The notes: generated by a model from the sequence alone, not told the origin. Positions 1-7,479 are shown, counted from the stretch's first letter. The stretch: DNA of 7,590 nucleotides from Cellvibrionales bacterium UBA2618 (GCA_002339165.1 DDJS01000073.1:1-7590), one strand, 5' to 3'. Translations and numbers: made by a program.

Positions 1-708
1 ACCTGATCGATCGGACACGTGCAGATAAGCACGTTGCGAAATTTCCATTTGCAAGGCGTGTACGTGGGATTTAGGACAACCGTAATGCCGTGTGATATAG
101 CCGCCCTTAAAGCGCTGATCGCGGACGGTCGAATAATCGCTCTGAGTAATGCTTGAAAATACCCGCTGCGCGGTTTGTTCATCGCATGACTTGCCATCGT
201 CGGTACCCAAATTCAAATCCGCTAAGCGACCTGTGAAGAACCGCGGTACCCGACTGGCAATGCTATGAGCATCCCACAACAGGGCATAACCGTAACGCGC
301 CTTTATACGCGACAACTGCGCAATCAACGTGTTGTGAAAGGGCTGCCAGTATGTCTCAACTCGCCGCGCCGCCTGCTGCATGCTAGGCGCCAGACCGCGA
401 CGATAAATAGCCTGATGATCGAACGTAGTGGTCGGACATAACTCGGTTTCACTCCCTCCCGGGTAGAGCGCATCGCCGGAGCTCGATCGATTGAGGTCAA
501 TCACGTAGCGTGAATAATTTGCTGTCAGAGTGGTCACTGGCCAATCGGCCAGAAAATCATAAAGTTCAGGCAACAGCCAGTCGGTGTCTGGCAGCGCTCT
601 GCCGGCTGCGGTAAAGGATGCCTCGATAGACGCTGGTACTTCGATACCGGAATGGGGGAAATTGACCAGCAGCGGCCCATCGCGCTCTACCAAGGTTAGT
701 AAGCTCAC
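1..708 (-). CDS. hutG: N-formylglutamate deformylase HutG (C-terminus cut by window edge)
   Basis: HutG catalyses the last step of the five-step histidine pathway: N-formyl-L-glutamate + H2O gives L-glutamate + formate, in the cytoplasm. The minus-strand frame is open for 236 codons from a GTG at 708 to the window edge. The family is about 265-270 residues, so roughly 30 C-terminal residues are missing. Recognisable N-formylglutamate amidohydrolase motifs are NFPHSG (residues 16-21), DTDW (41-44), SRYVIDLNR (66-74), LCPTTTFD (90-97), WDAHSI (145-150), and FKGGYITRHYG (200-210) followed by LQME (219-222). The GTG start overlaps the hutH stop as GTGA (4 bases), which implies translational coupling. 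This start also places the DGPLLVNFPHSG stretch where family members have it. It is the last gene of hutUHG within the window. Partner HutF is encoded at 6172-7479, so function and context agree. Confidence 0.93.
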   Translation of the reverse strand, partial: MSLLTLVERDGPLLVNFPHSGIEVPASIEASFTAAGRALPDTDWLLPELYDFLADWPVTTLTANYSRYVIDLNRSSSGDALYPGGSETELCPTTTFDHQAIYRRGLAPSMQQAARRVETYWQPFHNTLIAQLSRIKARYGYALLWDAHSIASRVPRFFTGRLADLNLGTDDGKSCDEQTAQRVFSSITQSDYSTVRDQRFKGGYITRHYGCPKSHVHALQMEISQRAYLHVSDRSG

Positions 709-2258
709 GATCGGTCGACCCCAGATGGCAATATATCCTGCAGTAGCGGATAAAAATAACCGTCTTCGATCAGCCGTTGAGCGGCGTCGATATCCGGCGC
801 AAAAAAACGGTCGCGGTGGTAACGTGGCACGGCCCGGCGAAGCTCGTCGAGTACCCGGCGCAGGACCGTGGAGGTAGCGTGCGGATGGTGATATTCAACC
901 GCCTGTGCAGCACCGAGCCATTCGATGGCAATCACATACTCGGTGTTTTTCGCCATTTCGGATAGGCGACGGGCAGCGAATGTCGCCATACTGACATGAT
1001 CTTCCTGATTGGCCGAGGTCGGAATGCTATCGACACTCGCCGGGTGAGCGAGGCTTTTGTTTTCCGACACTAGCGCAGCCGCGGTCACCTGGGCAATCAT
1101 AAATCCCGAGTTGAGTCCGCTGTCGTCGACTAGAAAAGCAGGCAGGCCACCATTCATATGCGGATCCACCAGCAAAGCCATGCGCCGCTCAGACAGCGAG
1201 CCAATTTCGGCGATCGCCAGCGCGAGACTATCGGCGGCAAAAGCCACCGGCTCGGCGTGAAAATTACCCCCCGACAATGCCTCGAGCTCGTCGGCAAAGA
1301 TCAATGGGTTATCGGTCACCGCATTCGCTTCGATCTGCAAAGTTTTCCCAGCATTGTTGATAATGTCCAAACAGGCGCCCATCACCTGCGGCTGACAGCG
1401 CAGTGAATAGGGGTCTTGAACCTTGCCACAGTCGACATGGGATTTTAAAATCTGGCTGCCGTGTAAAAAATCGGCATACTTAGTTGCCACCGCAATCTGA
1501 CCAGGTTGGCCACGCAAGGCATGTATACGCGGATCAAAAGGCACTGTACTCCCCTTCATCGCATCCACCGCCAAGGCACCGACTGCGACGGCTGCGGCCA
1601 GCCCATTTTCGGCTTTGAACAGGCCCGCAAGCGCCAATGCAGTGGACGCCTGGGTGCCATTAAGCAACGCTAAACCCTCTTTGGGACCGAGTTCGAGAAC
1701 CTCTAAACTACAACTCTTTAGCGCCTCAGCCGCCGGCATAAGTTGCCCTCGCAACCACACATCACCGACCCCGAGCAACGCCGCAGCTAGGTGTGCGAGC
1801 GGCGCCAAATCCCCCGATGCGCCCACCGAGCCCTTGCTCGGAATGCACGGCACAATATCCTGATGATAGATATTTATCAGCGCCTCGATGACCTCGGCCC
1901 GGACCCCAGAATGGCCGTGGCAAAGGCTGGCAACCTTGAGGAATATCATCAATTTGACCACCGCGGGATCCATCGGAGCGCCAACACCAGCGCTATGGGA
2001 AAGGACTAAATTGCGCTGCAATAACGCCAACTGATGGTCCGCGATACGGGTTTGTGCCAATAGCCCAAATCCGGTATTGATACCGTAGACCGCGACGCCA
2101 GAAGCGACGATTTCGGCGACCGCGCGATGGCTTGCAGCTATTTTTTGCCAACAGCTAGCGGCTAACTCAAAGGGGCGTTGATCACTATAGATATCGCGCA
2201 ATTGCGCCAGCGTCACTGCGCCGGGCTGGATGCTTAGGGAACGGGTTAATGGTTGCAA
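705..2258 (-). CDS. hutH: Histidine ammonia-lyase HutH
   Basis: HutH (histidase) catalyses the first step, non-oxidative deamination of L-histidine to trans-urocanate and ammonia, as a cytoplasmic homotetramer. The 517-residue product is the usual family length (about 510). The Ala-Ser-Gly triad that cyclises into the MIO electrophile is at residues 147-149, inside GSVGASGDLAPLAH. Other family landmarks are YGINTGFG (58-65, with the catalytic Tyr58), LLNGTQ (198-203), QDPYSLRCQPQ (281-291), GNFHAEPVA (331-339) and ANQEDH (416-421, with Glu419). These run about 4-5 residues ahead of Pseudomonas putida numbering, which fits an intact N-terminus. The start is TTG at 2258: no in-frame ATG lies near the N-terminus, and an AGGA sits 9 bases upstream. 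It begins 14 bases after the hutU stop and overlaps hutG by 4 bases, so it is the middle gene of hutUHG. Confidence 0.96.
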   Translation of the reverse strand: MQPLTRSLSIQPGAVTLAQLRDIYSDQRPFELAASCWQKIAASHRAVAEIVASGVAVYGINTGFGLLAQTRIADHQLALLQRNLVLSHSAGVGAPMDPAVVKLMIFLKVASLCHGHSGVRAEVIEALINIYHQDIVPCIPSKGSVGASGDLAPLAHLAAALLGVGDVWLRGQLMPAAEALKSCSLEVLELGPKEGLALLNGTQASTALALAGLFKAENGLAAAVAVGALAVDAMKGSTVPFDPRIHALRGQPGQIAVATKYADFLHGSQILKSHVDCGKVQDPYSLRCQPQVMGACLDIINNAGKTLQIEANAVTDNPLIFADELEALSGGNFHAEPVAFAADSLALAIAEIGSLSERRMALLVDPHMNGGLPAFLVDDSGLNSGFMIAQVTAAALVSENKSLAHPASVDSIPTSANQEDHVSMATFAARRLSEMAKNTEYVIAIEWLGAAQAVEYHHPHATSTVLRRVLDELRRAVPRYHRDRFFAPDIDAAQRLIEDGYFYPLLQDILPSGVDRS

Positions 2259-2267
2259 AGCTAGACG

Positions 2268-2271
2268 TCCT
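2268..2271 (-). promoter_or_regulatory. Shine-Dalgarno for hutH
   Basis: On the minus strand AGGA lies 9 bases before the TTG start of hutH, in the 14-base gap after the hutU TGA. It is the only purine-rich match there and supports the non-ATG start. Confidence 0.45.
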
Positions 2272-2272
2272 G

Positions 2273-3970
2273 TCAGGTGTTAGTGACCGCTGCTGAGTCC
2301 TGCAGCATCGGTATATTGAGACCCTGTTCGGCGGCACAGTCAATTGAATCCGCGTAGCCGGCATCGGCGTGCCGAGCCACACCAGTGGCCGGATCGTTCC
2401 ACAGCACTCGCTCGAGCCGAACCGCGGCCTGCTCGGTGCCATCGGCGACAATGACCATACCGGCGTGCTGCGAGTACCCCATGCCGACGCCGCCACCATG
2501 GTGAATCGAGACCCATGTGGCACCACTGGCTGTGTTTAACAGCGCATTCAAGAGCGGCCAGTCAGACACCGCATCGGAACCGTCGAGCATGCCTTCGGTT
2601 TCGCGATTGGGACTTGCCACCGATCCCGAATCGAGGTGATCGCGACCAATCACTATCGGCGCGCTCAACTCGCCGCTGGCGACCATGGCATTAAACGCCA
2701 TCGCCAAGCGCTGGCGTTGTCCCAAACCGACCCAACAAATACGCGCTGGTAAGCCCTGAAACCGAATCCGTTCACGCGCCATATCCAGCCAGTTGTGAAG
2801 ATGCTTATCGTCAGGAATAAGGCGCTTAACGACCGCATCGGTCTTGTAAATATCCTCCGGATCGCCGCTCAAAGCAACCCACCGGAAGGGCCCCACGCCA
2901 CGGCAAAACAGCGGTCGAATATAGGCTGGCACGAACCCCGGGAAATCGAACGCATTGGTGACGCCAGCATCGAGCGCATGCTGGCGGATATTGTTGCCAT
3001 AATCAAAGGTCGGAACACCCTGGGCGTGAAAATCCAATAGCGCCCCAACGTGCAGCGCCATTGACTTCTGAGCCGCTTCACTGACCTGCGCCTGGTCGCT
3101 CGCCTGCAAAGCGTGCCAGCGCTCGATGCTCCAACCGAGAGGCAGATAACCGTGGATTGGGTCGTGAGCTGAAGTCTGGTCGGTCACCGCATCGGGCCGA
3201 ATACCCCGCGCGACCATCTGCGGTAAAATCTCTGCGGCGTTGCCCAGCAACCCGACCGACACCACCTCGCCGGCTGCAATAGCCGCATCGATCAACGCCA
3301 TTGCTCGATCCAGAGTGTCGGCCTTTTTATCCAGATAACCGGTGCGCAGACGAAAGTCTATACGGCTCTGGCGACACTCAATGGTCAAGCTGCAGGCCCC
3401 TGCCAAACTCGCGGCGAGCGGTTGCGCGCCGCCCATACCACCAAGCCCAGCGGTCAGAATCCAACGTCCCGACCAGTCGCCATCATAATGTTGGCGGGCC
3501 AATTCAACGAAGGTCTCATAGGTACCTTGAACGATACCCTGGCTGCCAATGTAGATCCACGAACCCGCTGTCATCTGGCCGTACATCGCCAGTCCCTTGC
3601 GGTCGAGTTCATTAAAGTGCTGCCAGTTGGCCCACTGCGGTACTAGGTTGGAGTTGGCAATCAATACTCGCGGCGCCTCGGTATGGGTTTTAGCCACCAT
3701 CACCGGTTTGCCACTCTGCACCAACAGGGTTTCATCATCATTTAGATCACGCAGACATTCGACAATTTTGTCGAAGCAGTCCCAATCCCGGGCGGCCTTG
3801 CCAATACCACCATAAACCACAAGTTCATCTGGATTTTCAGCAACATCTGGATGTAAATTGTTCATTAACATACGCAGCGGCGCCTCGGTGGTCCAGTGCT
3901 TGGCGGTCATCTGCGTGCCAGTCGGTGATTTGACCACCCGGGCGCGGCTTTTCGATGGTGGACGTTTCAT
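2273..3970 (-). CDS. hutU: Urocanate hydratase HutU
   Basis: Urocanase uses tightly bound NAD+ as an electrophile to hydrate urocanate to 4-imidazolone-5-propanoate, the second pathway step, in the cytoplasm. From ATG 3970 the product is 565 residues, close to the usual 555-560. N-terminal TEAPLRMLMNNL (about 28-39) and VYGGIGKAARDW (52-63), then the glycine-rich NAD-site stretch GLGGMGGAQ (175-183), are typical. The urocanase signature FQGLPARICWVGLGQ runs from about 404 to 418, with the conserved cysteine at 412. It is followed by IGRDHLDSGSVASPNRETEG. The upstream in-frame ATG at 3997 would add 9 residues, but it has no Shine-Dalgarno and lies almost at the predicted transcription start. 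ATG 3970 has GAGGT 6 bases upstream and is preferred. It is the first gene of hutUHG and diverges from hutI across a HutC-type operator. No key residue is missing. Confidence 0.95.
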   Translation of the reverse strand: MKRPPSKSRARVVKSPTGTQMTAKHWTTEAPLRMLMNNLHPDVAENPDELVVYGGIGKAARDWDCFDKIVECLRDLNDDETLLVQSGKPVMVAKTHTEAPRVLIANSNLVPQWANWQHFNELDRKGLAMYGQMTAGSWIYIGSQGIVQGTYETFVELARQHYDGDWSGRWILTAGLGGMGGAQPLAASLAGACSLTIECRQSRIDFRLRTGYLDKKADTLDRAMALIDAAIAAGEVVSVGLLGNAAEILPQMVARGIRPDAVTDQTSAHDPIHGYLPLGWSIERWHALQASDQAQVSEAAQKSMALHVGALLDFHAQGVPTFDYGNNIRQHALDAGVTNAFDFPGFVPAYIRPLFCRGVGPFRWVALSGDPEDIYKTDAVVKRLIPDDKHLHNWLDMARERIRFQGLPARICWVGLGQRQRLAMAFNAMVASGELSAPIVIGRDHLDSGSVASPNRETEGMLDGSDAVSDWPLLNALLNTASGATWVSIHHGGGVGMGYSQHAGMVIVADGTEQAAVRLERVLWNDPATGVARHADAGYADSIDCAAEQGLNIPMLQDSAAVTNT

Positions 3971-3976
3971 CCCATT

Positions 3977-3981
3977 ACCTC
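3977..3981 (-). promoter_or_regulatory. Shine-Dalgarno deciding the hutU start
   Basis: GAGGT on the minus strand lies 6 bases before ATG 3970. The competing in-frame ATG at 3997 has no comparable element, so this site selects the shorter N-terminus. Confidence 0.7.
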
Positions 3982-4003
3982 GTTGTTTGGTGGGCATAGA
4001 TTA

Positions 4004-4031
4004 ACTGTACATTGTTGTATATACAAGTAAA
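4004..4031 (-). promoter_or_regulatory. Predicted sigma70-type promoter of hutUHG
   Basis: On the minus strand a -35-like TTTACT (4031-4026) and a -10-like TACAGT (4009-4004) are separated by 16 bases. The palindromic operator at 4015-4026 fills most of the spacer, as expected for repression by HutC blocking RNA polymerase. The predicted leader to the ATG at 3970 is about 27 bases. This is a pattern match only. Confidence 0.5.
4015..4026. promoter_or_regulatory. HutC-type operator between hutU and hutI
   Basis: TTGTATATACAA is a perfect 12-bp palindrome midway between the divergent hutU and hutI genes. It matches the TTGTATATACAA-like operator known for proteobacterial HutC repressors. It overlaps predicted promoter elements for both directions, so one bound dimer could silence hutUHG and hutI together. 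The bases 4015-4031 match 14 of 17 positions of the second operator at 6107-6123. Binding by the HutC encoded at 5354-6082 is inferred. Confidence 0.82.
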
Positions 4032-4044
4032 CATACTCTATACT
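4015..4044 (+). promoter_or_regulatory. Predicted sigma70-type promoter of hutI
   Basis: A strong -10 match, TATACT, lies at 4039-4044. A weaker -35-like TTGTAT (4015-4020) is 18 bases upstream and is part of the operator palindrome. Transcription would start near 4051, giving a leader of about 42 bases before ATG 4093. This also argues against any start codon upstream of 4044. Confidence 0.5.
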
Positions 4045-4092
4045 CGCAACGCACACAATCACTGCCAACTCACTCTCTGCGAGATCCCATCG

Positions 4093-5322
4093 ATGAGTCT
4101 ACACGATAGCCTATGGATTAATGCAACGCTTACCGTCATCACCGAGGAGGGCCTACCAGAAACGCTCGAAGACGCTGCCATCGGCTGCCGCGACGGGGTC
4201 ATCAGTATGATTTGCGCCATGGAACACCTTTCCCATGGCGCAACAGACATGGCAATCAAGGTGCATGATGTTGAGCATGCTTGTATCACCCCCGGCCTCG
4301 TCGACTGCCACACCCACCTAGTGTTTGCCGGCCATCGTGCCGACGAATTTAAACTGCGCCTTGAGGGTCAGTCATACACACAAATCGCCGAGGACGGCGG
4401 CGGTATTATCAGCACGGTACGCAATACCCGCGCTGCCAGCGACCAACAATTACAGACCACAGCCCAAAGCCGACTGCAGTACTTGATCGAGGATGGCGTC
4501 ACCACCCTGGAAATAAAATCCGGCTACGGACTGACCATCGCGGACGAAGAAAAAATGCTCCGAGTGGTGCGCAAACTCGGAGCAATATCACCGGTGACTA
4601 TCGTTTCGACGTTTTTAGGAGCCCATGCCCTGCCCCCCGAATACGTGGCCAACCGCCACGGCTACATCGATTTATTGTGCCGGCAAATGCTGCCTCGCTT
4701 GCACGCTGCTGGACTGATCGATGCGGTCGATGGATTCTGCGAAGGGATCGCCTTTACGTCGGACGAGATCGAGCGTTTGTATCAGGTCGCTGCGGGTTTA
4801 GGGCTACCGGTCAAATTGCACGCCGAACAGCTATCCAACAGCGGCGGCGCGCAACTTGCAGCGCGTTATGGGGCGTTGTCGGTCGACCATCTCGAGTACC
4901 TCGACGAAGACGGCGCGCGCGCCATGGCCGCCAGCGGCAGCGTCGCCGTACTCCTGCCCGGCGCATATTTGATGCTCCGCGAGACCCAACCACCGCCGGT
5001 GGCGCTGCTGCGCAAGCACGGTGTCGCCATGGCGCTTGCCAGCGACGCTAATCCCGGCAGTTCGCCAGCACTATCAGCACGTCTGATGATGTTGCTAGGA
5101 TGTACGCAATTTAATCTGACCCCCCGCGAAGCGCTGTGGGGCATGACGCTACACGCCGCTCGCGCGCTCGGCATGGCCGACACTATTGGCTCTTTGGAAG
5201 TTGGAAAAGCCGCCGATATGGTGGTTTGGGATGTCCGCGAACCGGCCGAGTTAAGCTATTGGTTAGGGGGTAATATGGCCCAATCGGTGGTCAAGGATGG
5301 TGTCATTATACATCACCGTTAG
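4093..5322 (+). CDS. hutI: Imidazolonepropionase HutI
   Basis: HutI is a metal-dependent amidohydrolase that opens the ring of 4-imidazolone-5-propanoate to give N-formimidoyl-L-glutamate, the third pathway step, in the cytoplasm. The product is 409 residues, normal for the family (about 400-410). The metal-site HxH is His73-Thr-His75 in PGLVDCHTHLVFAGHR. Further ligands are His243 in KLHAEQ and Asp318 in ASDANPG. KSGYGL (142-147), LGAHALP (175-181) and VDHLEYL (264-270) are also typical. The C-terminus has the SLEVGKAADMVVWD stretch of amidohydrolases. An open frame extends up to a TTG at 4012, but that codon lies upstream of the -10 and beside the operator, so ATG 4093 is chosen. Its Shine-Dalgarno is weak. 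hutI is alone on its strand here and converges on hutC across 31 bases. Confidence 0.95.
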   Translation: MSLHDSLWINATLTVITEEGLPETLEDAAIGCRDGVISMICAMEHLSHGATDMAIKVHDVEHACITPGLVDCHTHLVFAGHRADEFKLRLEGQSYTQIAEDGGGIISTVRNTRAASDQQLQTTAQSRLQYLIEDGVTTLEIKSGYGLTIADEEKMLRVVRKLGAISPVTIVSTFLGAHALPPEYVANRHGYIDLLCRQMLPRLHAAGLIDAVDGFCEGIAFTSDEIERLYQVAAGLGLPVKLHAEQLSNSGGAQLAARYGALSVDHLEYLDEDGARAMAASGSVAVLLPGAYLMLRETQPPPVALLRKHGVAMALASDANPGSSPALSARLMMLLGCTQFNLTPREALWGMTLHAARALGMADTIGSLEVGKAADMVVWDVREPAELSYWLGGNMAQSVVKDGVIIHHR

Positions 5323-5339
5323 GCCCTATTCCCAGGCCT
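5321..5339. terminator. Weak hairpin between convergent hutI and hutC
   Basis: AGGCC (5321-5325) and GGCCT (5335-5339) form a 5-bp stem with a 9-base loop. It begins within the hutI stop codon and fills most of the 31-base gap before the hutC stop. Neither strand has a U-run directly after it, so at best it is a weak bidirectional terminator. Confidence 0.3.
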
Positions 5340-5353
5340 CTGAAGCGCCCGGG

Positions 5354-6082
5354 TTAGCCGTCTTTTTGTAATGTTTCTGTCAATGAAAACGACTGCGAGC
5401 AATGGTACAGGTGAGCCACAGAGACCAAGGTTCCCGATGACCAGGTGCGTCGATCAAGGATCAAACAGGGCACGTTGTCAGCCATCTGCAAGAATTTTTT
5501 GATCGATGCACTGGGCATCGCGGCGCGCACTGTGTGCTCGACTTTGTGCAACGGCAACTTGGCCAGTAGGTAAGCCGCCGGTGTCGTTTCGTCAAGATCG
5601 ATGTCGATGTAGTCGGGTGCGACCTCGGCGTTCACCAACCGCTCTTCGACCTGCAATCGTCGGCCGTCTTCGAGGTGCACGATGAGACTGTGGTAAACCT
5701 CGGCCACCCCCTCCGCTAATTCCATTGCCGCAACGATGCTCGGGGTCACAGCTACCGATCGGTGGCTGACCACCCGATTACTGTAGTTATGGCCGCGCTC
5801 GCGCACCTCCTCAGCGATATTGCGCACCTCGAGCAAATGCCCGTTGGTGCGCGGCGCGGCGACAAAGGTACCCACGCCGGCAATGCGAGTCACCAAGCCC
5901 TCGGCTGCCAACTCTTTGAGCGCCCGATTTGCGGTCATGCGAGAGACCCCAAGAAGCTCTACCAGTTCGTTCTCAGAGGGTACTCGCGCGTTGGCCAACA
6001 GCTCGCCAGCGGCAATTTTATTGACCACGTGATCTTTGACCTTTTGGTACAGCGGGCCAATCGTCTGGTTGTTATCGATCAT
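5354..6082 (-). CDS. hutC: Histidine utilisation repressor HutC (GntR family)
   Basis: HutC is a cytoplasmic GntR/HutC-subfamily transcription factor that represses hut genes. In characterised systems urocanate is the inducer. The 242 residues show an N-terminal winged helix-turn-helix (about 9-75), with PSENELVELLGVSRMTANRA (35-54) covering the core. GVGTFVA (69-75) is the typical wing end. A UTRA ligand-binding domain follows (about 92-233), including VEERLVNAEVAPDY (145-158) and PCLILDRRTWS (205-215), both typical of HutC. The start is ATG 6082, with a weak GGTGA-like Shine-Dalgarno; the next in-frame Met (49) lies inside the DNA-binding domain. The stop is TAA. Its own upstream region carries a HutC-type operator at 6107-6118, so autorepression is likely. 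It diverges from hutF and converges on hutI. Confidence 0.93.
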   Translation of the reverse strand: MIDNNQTIGPLYQKVKDHVVNKIAAGELLANARVPSENELVELLGVSRMTANRALKELAAEGLVTRIAGVGTFVAAPRTNGHLLEVRNIAEEVRERGHNYSNRVVSHRSVAVTPSIVAAMELAEGVAEVYHSLIVHLEDGRRLQVEERLVNAEVAPDYIDIDLDETTPAAYLLAKLPLHKVEHTVRAAMPSASIKKFLQMADNVPCLILDRRTWSSGTLVSVAHLYHCSQSFSLTETLQKDG

Positions 6083-6106
6083 CTAGGGTCACCGGTCAGC
6101 CCTTTC

Positions 6107-6118
6107 CTGTCTATACAA
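6107..6118. promoter_or_regulatory. HutC-type operator between hutC and hutF
   Basis: CTGTCTATACAA differs at two positions from the perfect palindrome TTGTATATACAA at 4015-4026. The extended 17-base stretches (6107-6123 and 4015-4031) agree at 14 positions and share TATACAAGTA exactly. It sits between divergent hutC and hutF and overlaps predicted promoter elements of both. It probably lets HutC control hutF and its own gene. Confidence 0.75.
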
Positions 6119-6124
6119 GTATAG
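6111..6124. repeat. Inverted repeat overlapping the hutC/hutF operator
   Basis: CTATAC (6111-6116) and GTATAG (6119-6124) are perfect inverted copies separated by AA. The repeat is offset from the operator at 6107-6118 and overlaps it. It may be an alternative or extended repressor contact, or a by-product of the overlapping hutC -10 hexamer. Confidence 0.45.
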
Positions 6125-6145
6125 GCTATAGTAGTAAAACAACAA
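6118..6145 (-). promoter_or_regulatory. Predicted promoter of hutC
   Basis: On the minus strand TTGTTG (6145-6140) and TATACT (6123-6118) are separated by 16 bases. The operator at 6107-6118 abuts the -10 and covers the predicted transcription start, supporting autorepression. The leader to ATG 6082 would be about 29 bases. Confidence 0.5.
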
Positions 6146-6171
6146 TATTAAGACAACGGTAGTGCGCGTCG

Positions 6172-7479
6172 ATGAAAGCACAAGATTATTTTATTTCCAA
6201 GGCTTTTTTACCCACCGGTTGGGCCCGCGATGTTCGATTGCGAGTGACCGATCAGGGTCTCATAGCCAACGTTCGCGCCGGAGCCATCGCCGAACCCGGC
6301 GACCAACATTTAGGTACGGTGCTGCCAGGCATCGCCAACGCGCACAGTCATGCCTTTCAGCGCGCGATGGCCGGCATGTCCGAATACCGAATGTCGCACA
6401 CTGATAGTTTTTGGAGCTGGAGAAACACCATGTACCAATATGCCAACCGGGTGTCCCCGCAAGGCTTGCACGCAATCGCGTCGCAACTTTACGTAGAAAT
6501 GCTCAAAGGCGGCTACACCAGCGTTGCCGAATTCCACTATCTGCACCATCAACCCGACGGCACGCGATACGCCAACCGCAGCCAACTATCGCAGTCGATT
6601 ATCGACGCAGCCAATCTCAGCGGCATCAACCTGACGCTGCTGCCAGTTCTCTATATGGCCTCGGGATTTGGTGGCGCAGGCCTGCTGGACGCGCAAAAAC
6701 GCTTTGGAAACAGCCTCAATGACTATTTTAAATTGCACGGAGAGGCCAGTAATTACTGCGCCGACCAACCTCAGCACTGCGTCGGCATGGCCTTGCACAG
6801 TCTTCGCGCGGTGACTCCAGAAGCCATCGATCAAGCGCTCGGACACTTCATTCACGCGCACCCGCAACGGCCGATTCACATCCACGTCGCCGAGCAATTG
6901 CGCGAGGTCGAGCAATCACTGGCAATACTCGGCCAGCGTCCAGTAGAGTGGCTTTTAAACAACCATAAGATCGATTCGAACTGGTGCCTAATTCACGCCA
7001 CCCATATGACCATGGAAGAAACCACCGCCCTCGCTGCGACGGGTGCCACCGTAGGCATCTGCCCAACCACCGAGGCTAATCTCGGCGATGGTTTGTTTCC
7101 ACTCGATGACTATCTGCGGGCTGGTGGATCTATTGCTATTGGCTCCGATGGCAACAGCGCGATCGATCCCTTCGAGGAGATGCGCTGGCTCGAATATGGC
7201 CAACGCCTAGCCAGTGGCCGCCGCAATGTCGCCACGGGCAAAAACGATATGCACACCGGCAGCCACCTCTACCGCAACTGCGCAGTCGGCGGTGGATGCG
7301 CGATCAATGCGCCGACTGGGGCCATCGCCGATGGTTGTCGCGCCGATCTGTTGGTACTCGATGACCGGCCGCCAGAACGCGCCGAGCTCGAACCCCGATA
7401 TCTGCTCGACAACTTACTGTTTAGCCCCAGCGAACGGCCGATCGCCGACGTTATGGTTAACGGAAAATGGCGTATATAG
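6172..7479 (+). CDS. hutF: Formimidoylglutamate deiminase HutF (apparently shortened C-terminus)
   Basis: HutF is a metal-dependent amidohydrolase that converts N-formimidoyl-L-glutamate to N-formyl-L-glutamate and ammonia, feeding HutG. It acts in the cytoplasm. The 435-residue product has the HutF signature NAHSHAFQRAMAG (56-68), with metal ligands His58 and His60. It also has His238 in IHIHVAEQ, LIHATH (273-278), Asp326 in IGSDGN and the HutF-typical EEMRWLEYGQRLASGRRN (335-352). The N-terminal LPTGWARDV (13-21) is also normal. ATG 6172 is the natural start, though its Shine-Dalgarno is weak. The frame ends at TAG 7477-7479 just after VMVNGKWRI. Family members (about 450-460 residues) usually continue there with a DGRH-like turn and a final helix, and the same frame encodes just such a stretch after the TAG. 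The catalytic domain is complete. Whether the short protein folds and works is unknown. Confidence 0.92.
   Translation: MKAQDYFISKAFLPTGWARDVRLRVTDQGLIANVRAGAIAEPGDQHLGTVLPGIANAHSHAFQRAMAGMSEYRMSHTDSFWSWRNTMYQYANRVSPQGLHAIASQLYVEMLKGGYTSVAEFHYLHHQPDGTRYANRSQLSQSIIDAANLSGINLTLLPVLYMASGFGGAGLLDAQKRFGNSLNDYFKLHGEASNYCADQPQHCVGMALHSLRAVTPEAIDQALGHFIHAHPQRPIHIHVAEQLREVEQSLAILGQRPVEWLLNNHKIDSNWCLIHATHMTMEETTALAATGATVGICPTTEANLGDGLFPLDDYLRAGGSIAIGSDGNSAIDPFEEMRWLEYGQRLASGRRNVATGKNDMHTGSHLYRNCAVGGGCAINAPTGAIADGCRADLLVLDDRPPERAELEPRYLLDNLLFSPSERPIADVMVNGKWRI

Larger units (their letters stand above)
6104..6132 (+). promoter_or_regulatory. Predicted promoter of hutF
   Basis: A good -10 match, TATAGT, lies at 6127-6132. 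The hexamer 17 bases upstream, TTCCTG (6104-6109), is a poor -35. The HutC-type operator at 6107-6118 lies over the -35 and the spacer, consistent with repression. The predicted leader to ATG 6172 is about 33 bases. Confidence 0.42.

Noticed and set aside
3971..3997. Longer HutU from ATG 3997
   Set aside because: There is no Shine-Dalgarno, and the codon falls at about the predicted transcription start. ATG 3970 has GAGGT at good spacing and gives the usual length.
4050..4075. Possible sigma54 promoter upstream of hutU (TGGCAG with a following GTGC on the minus strand)
   Set aside because: The GG and GC dinucleotides are not at the required 10-base spacing, and a sigma70-type promoter with an embedded operator fits better.
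4012..4092. Extended N-terminus for HutI starting at TTG 4012
   Set aside because: The codon adjoins the operator and lies upstream of the predicted -10 (4039-4044). The extra 27 residues do not resemble HutI, and normal family similarity begins at ATG 4093.
4677..5051. Arg-rich open frame within hutI, and similar long antisense frames inside hutH, hutU and hutF
   Set aside because: They lie wholly inside well-conserved genes in other frames, have skewed low-complexity composition and no recognisable domain. They are by-products of GC-rich coding sequence.
7477..7479. Reassignment of TAG to an amino acid in this organism
   Set aside because: hutI also ends in TAG (5320-5322) exactly where the family normally ends, so TAG looks like an ordinary stop here. 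A local mutation or local readthrough is simpler.
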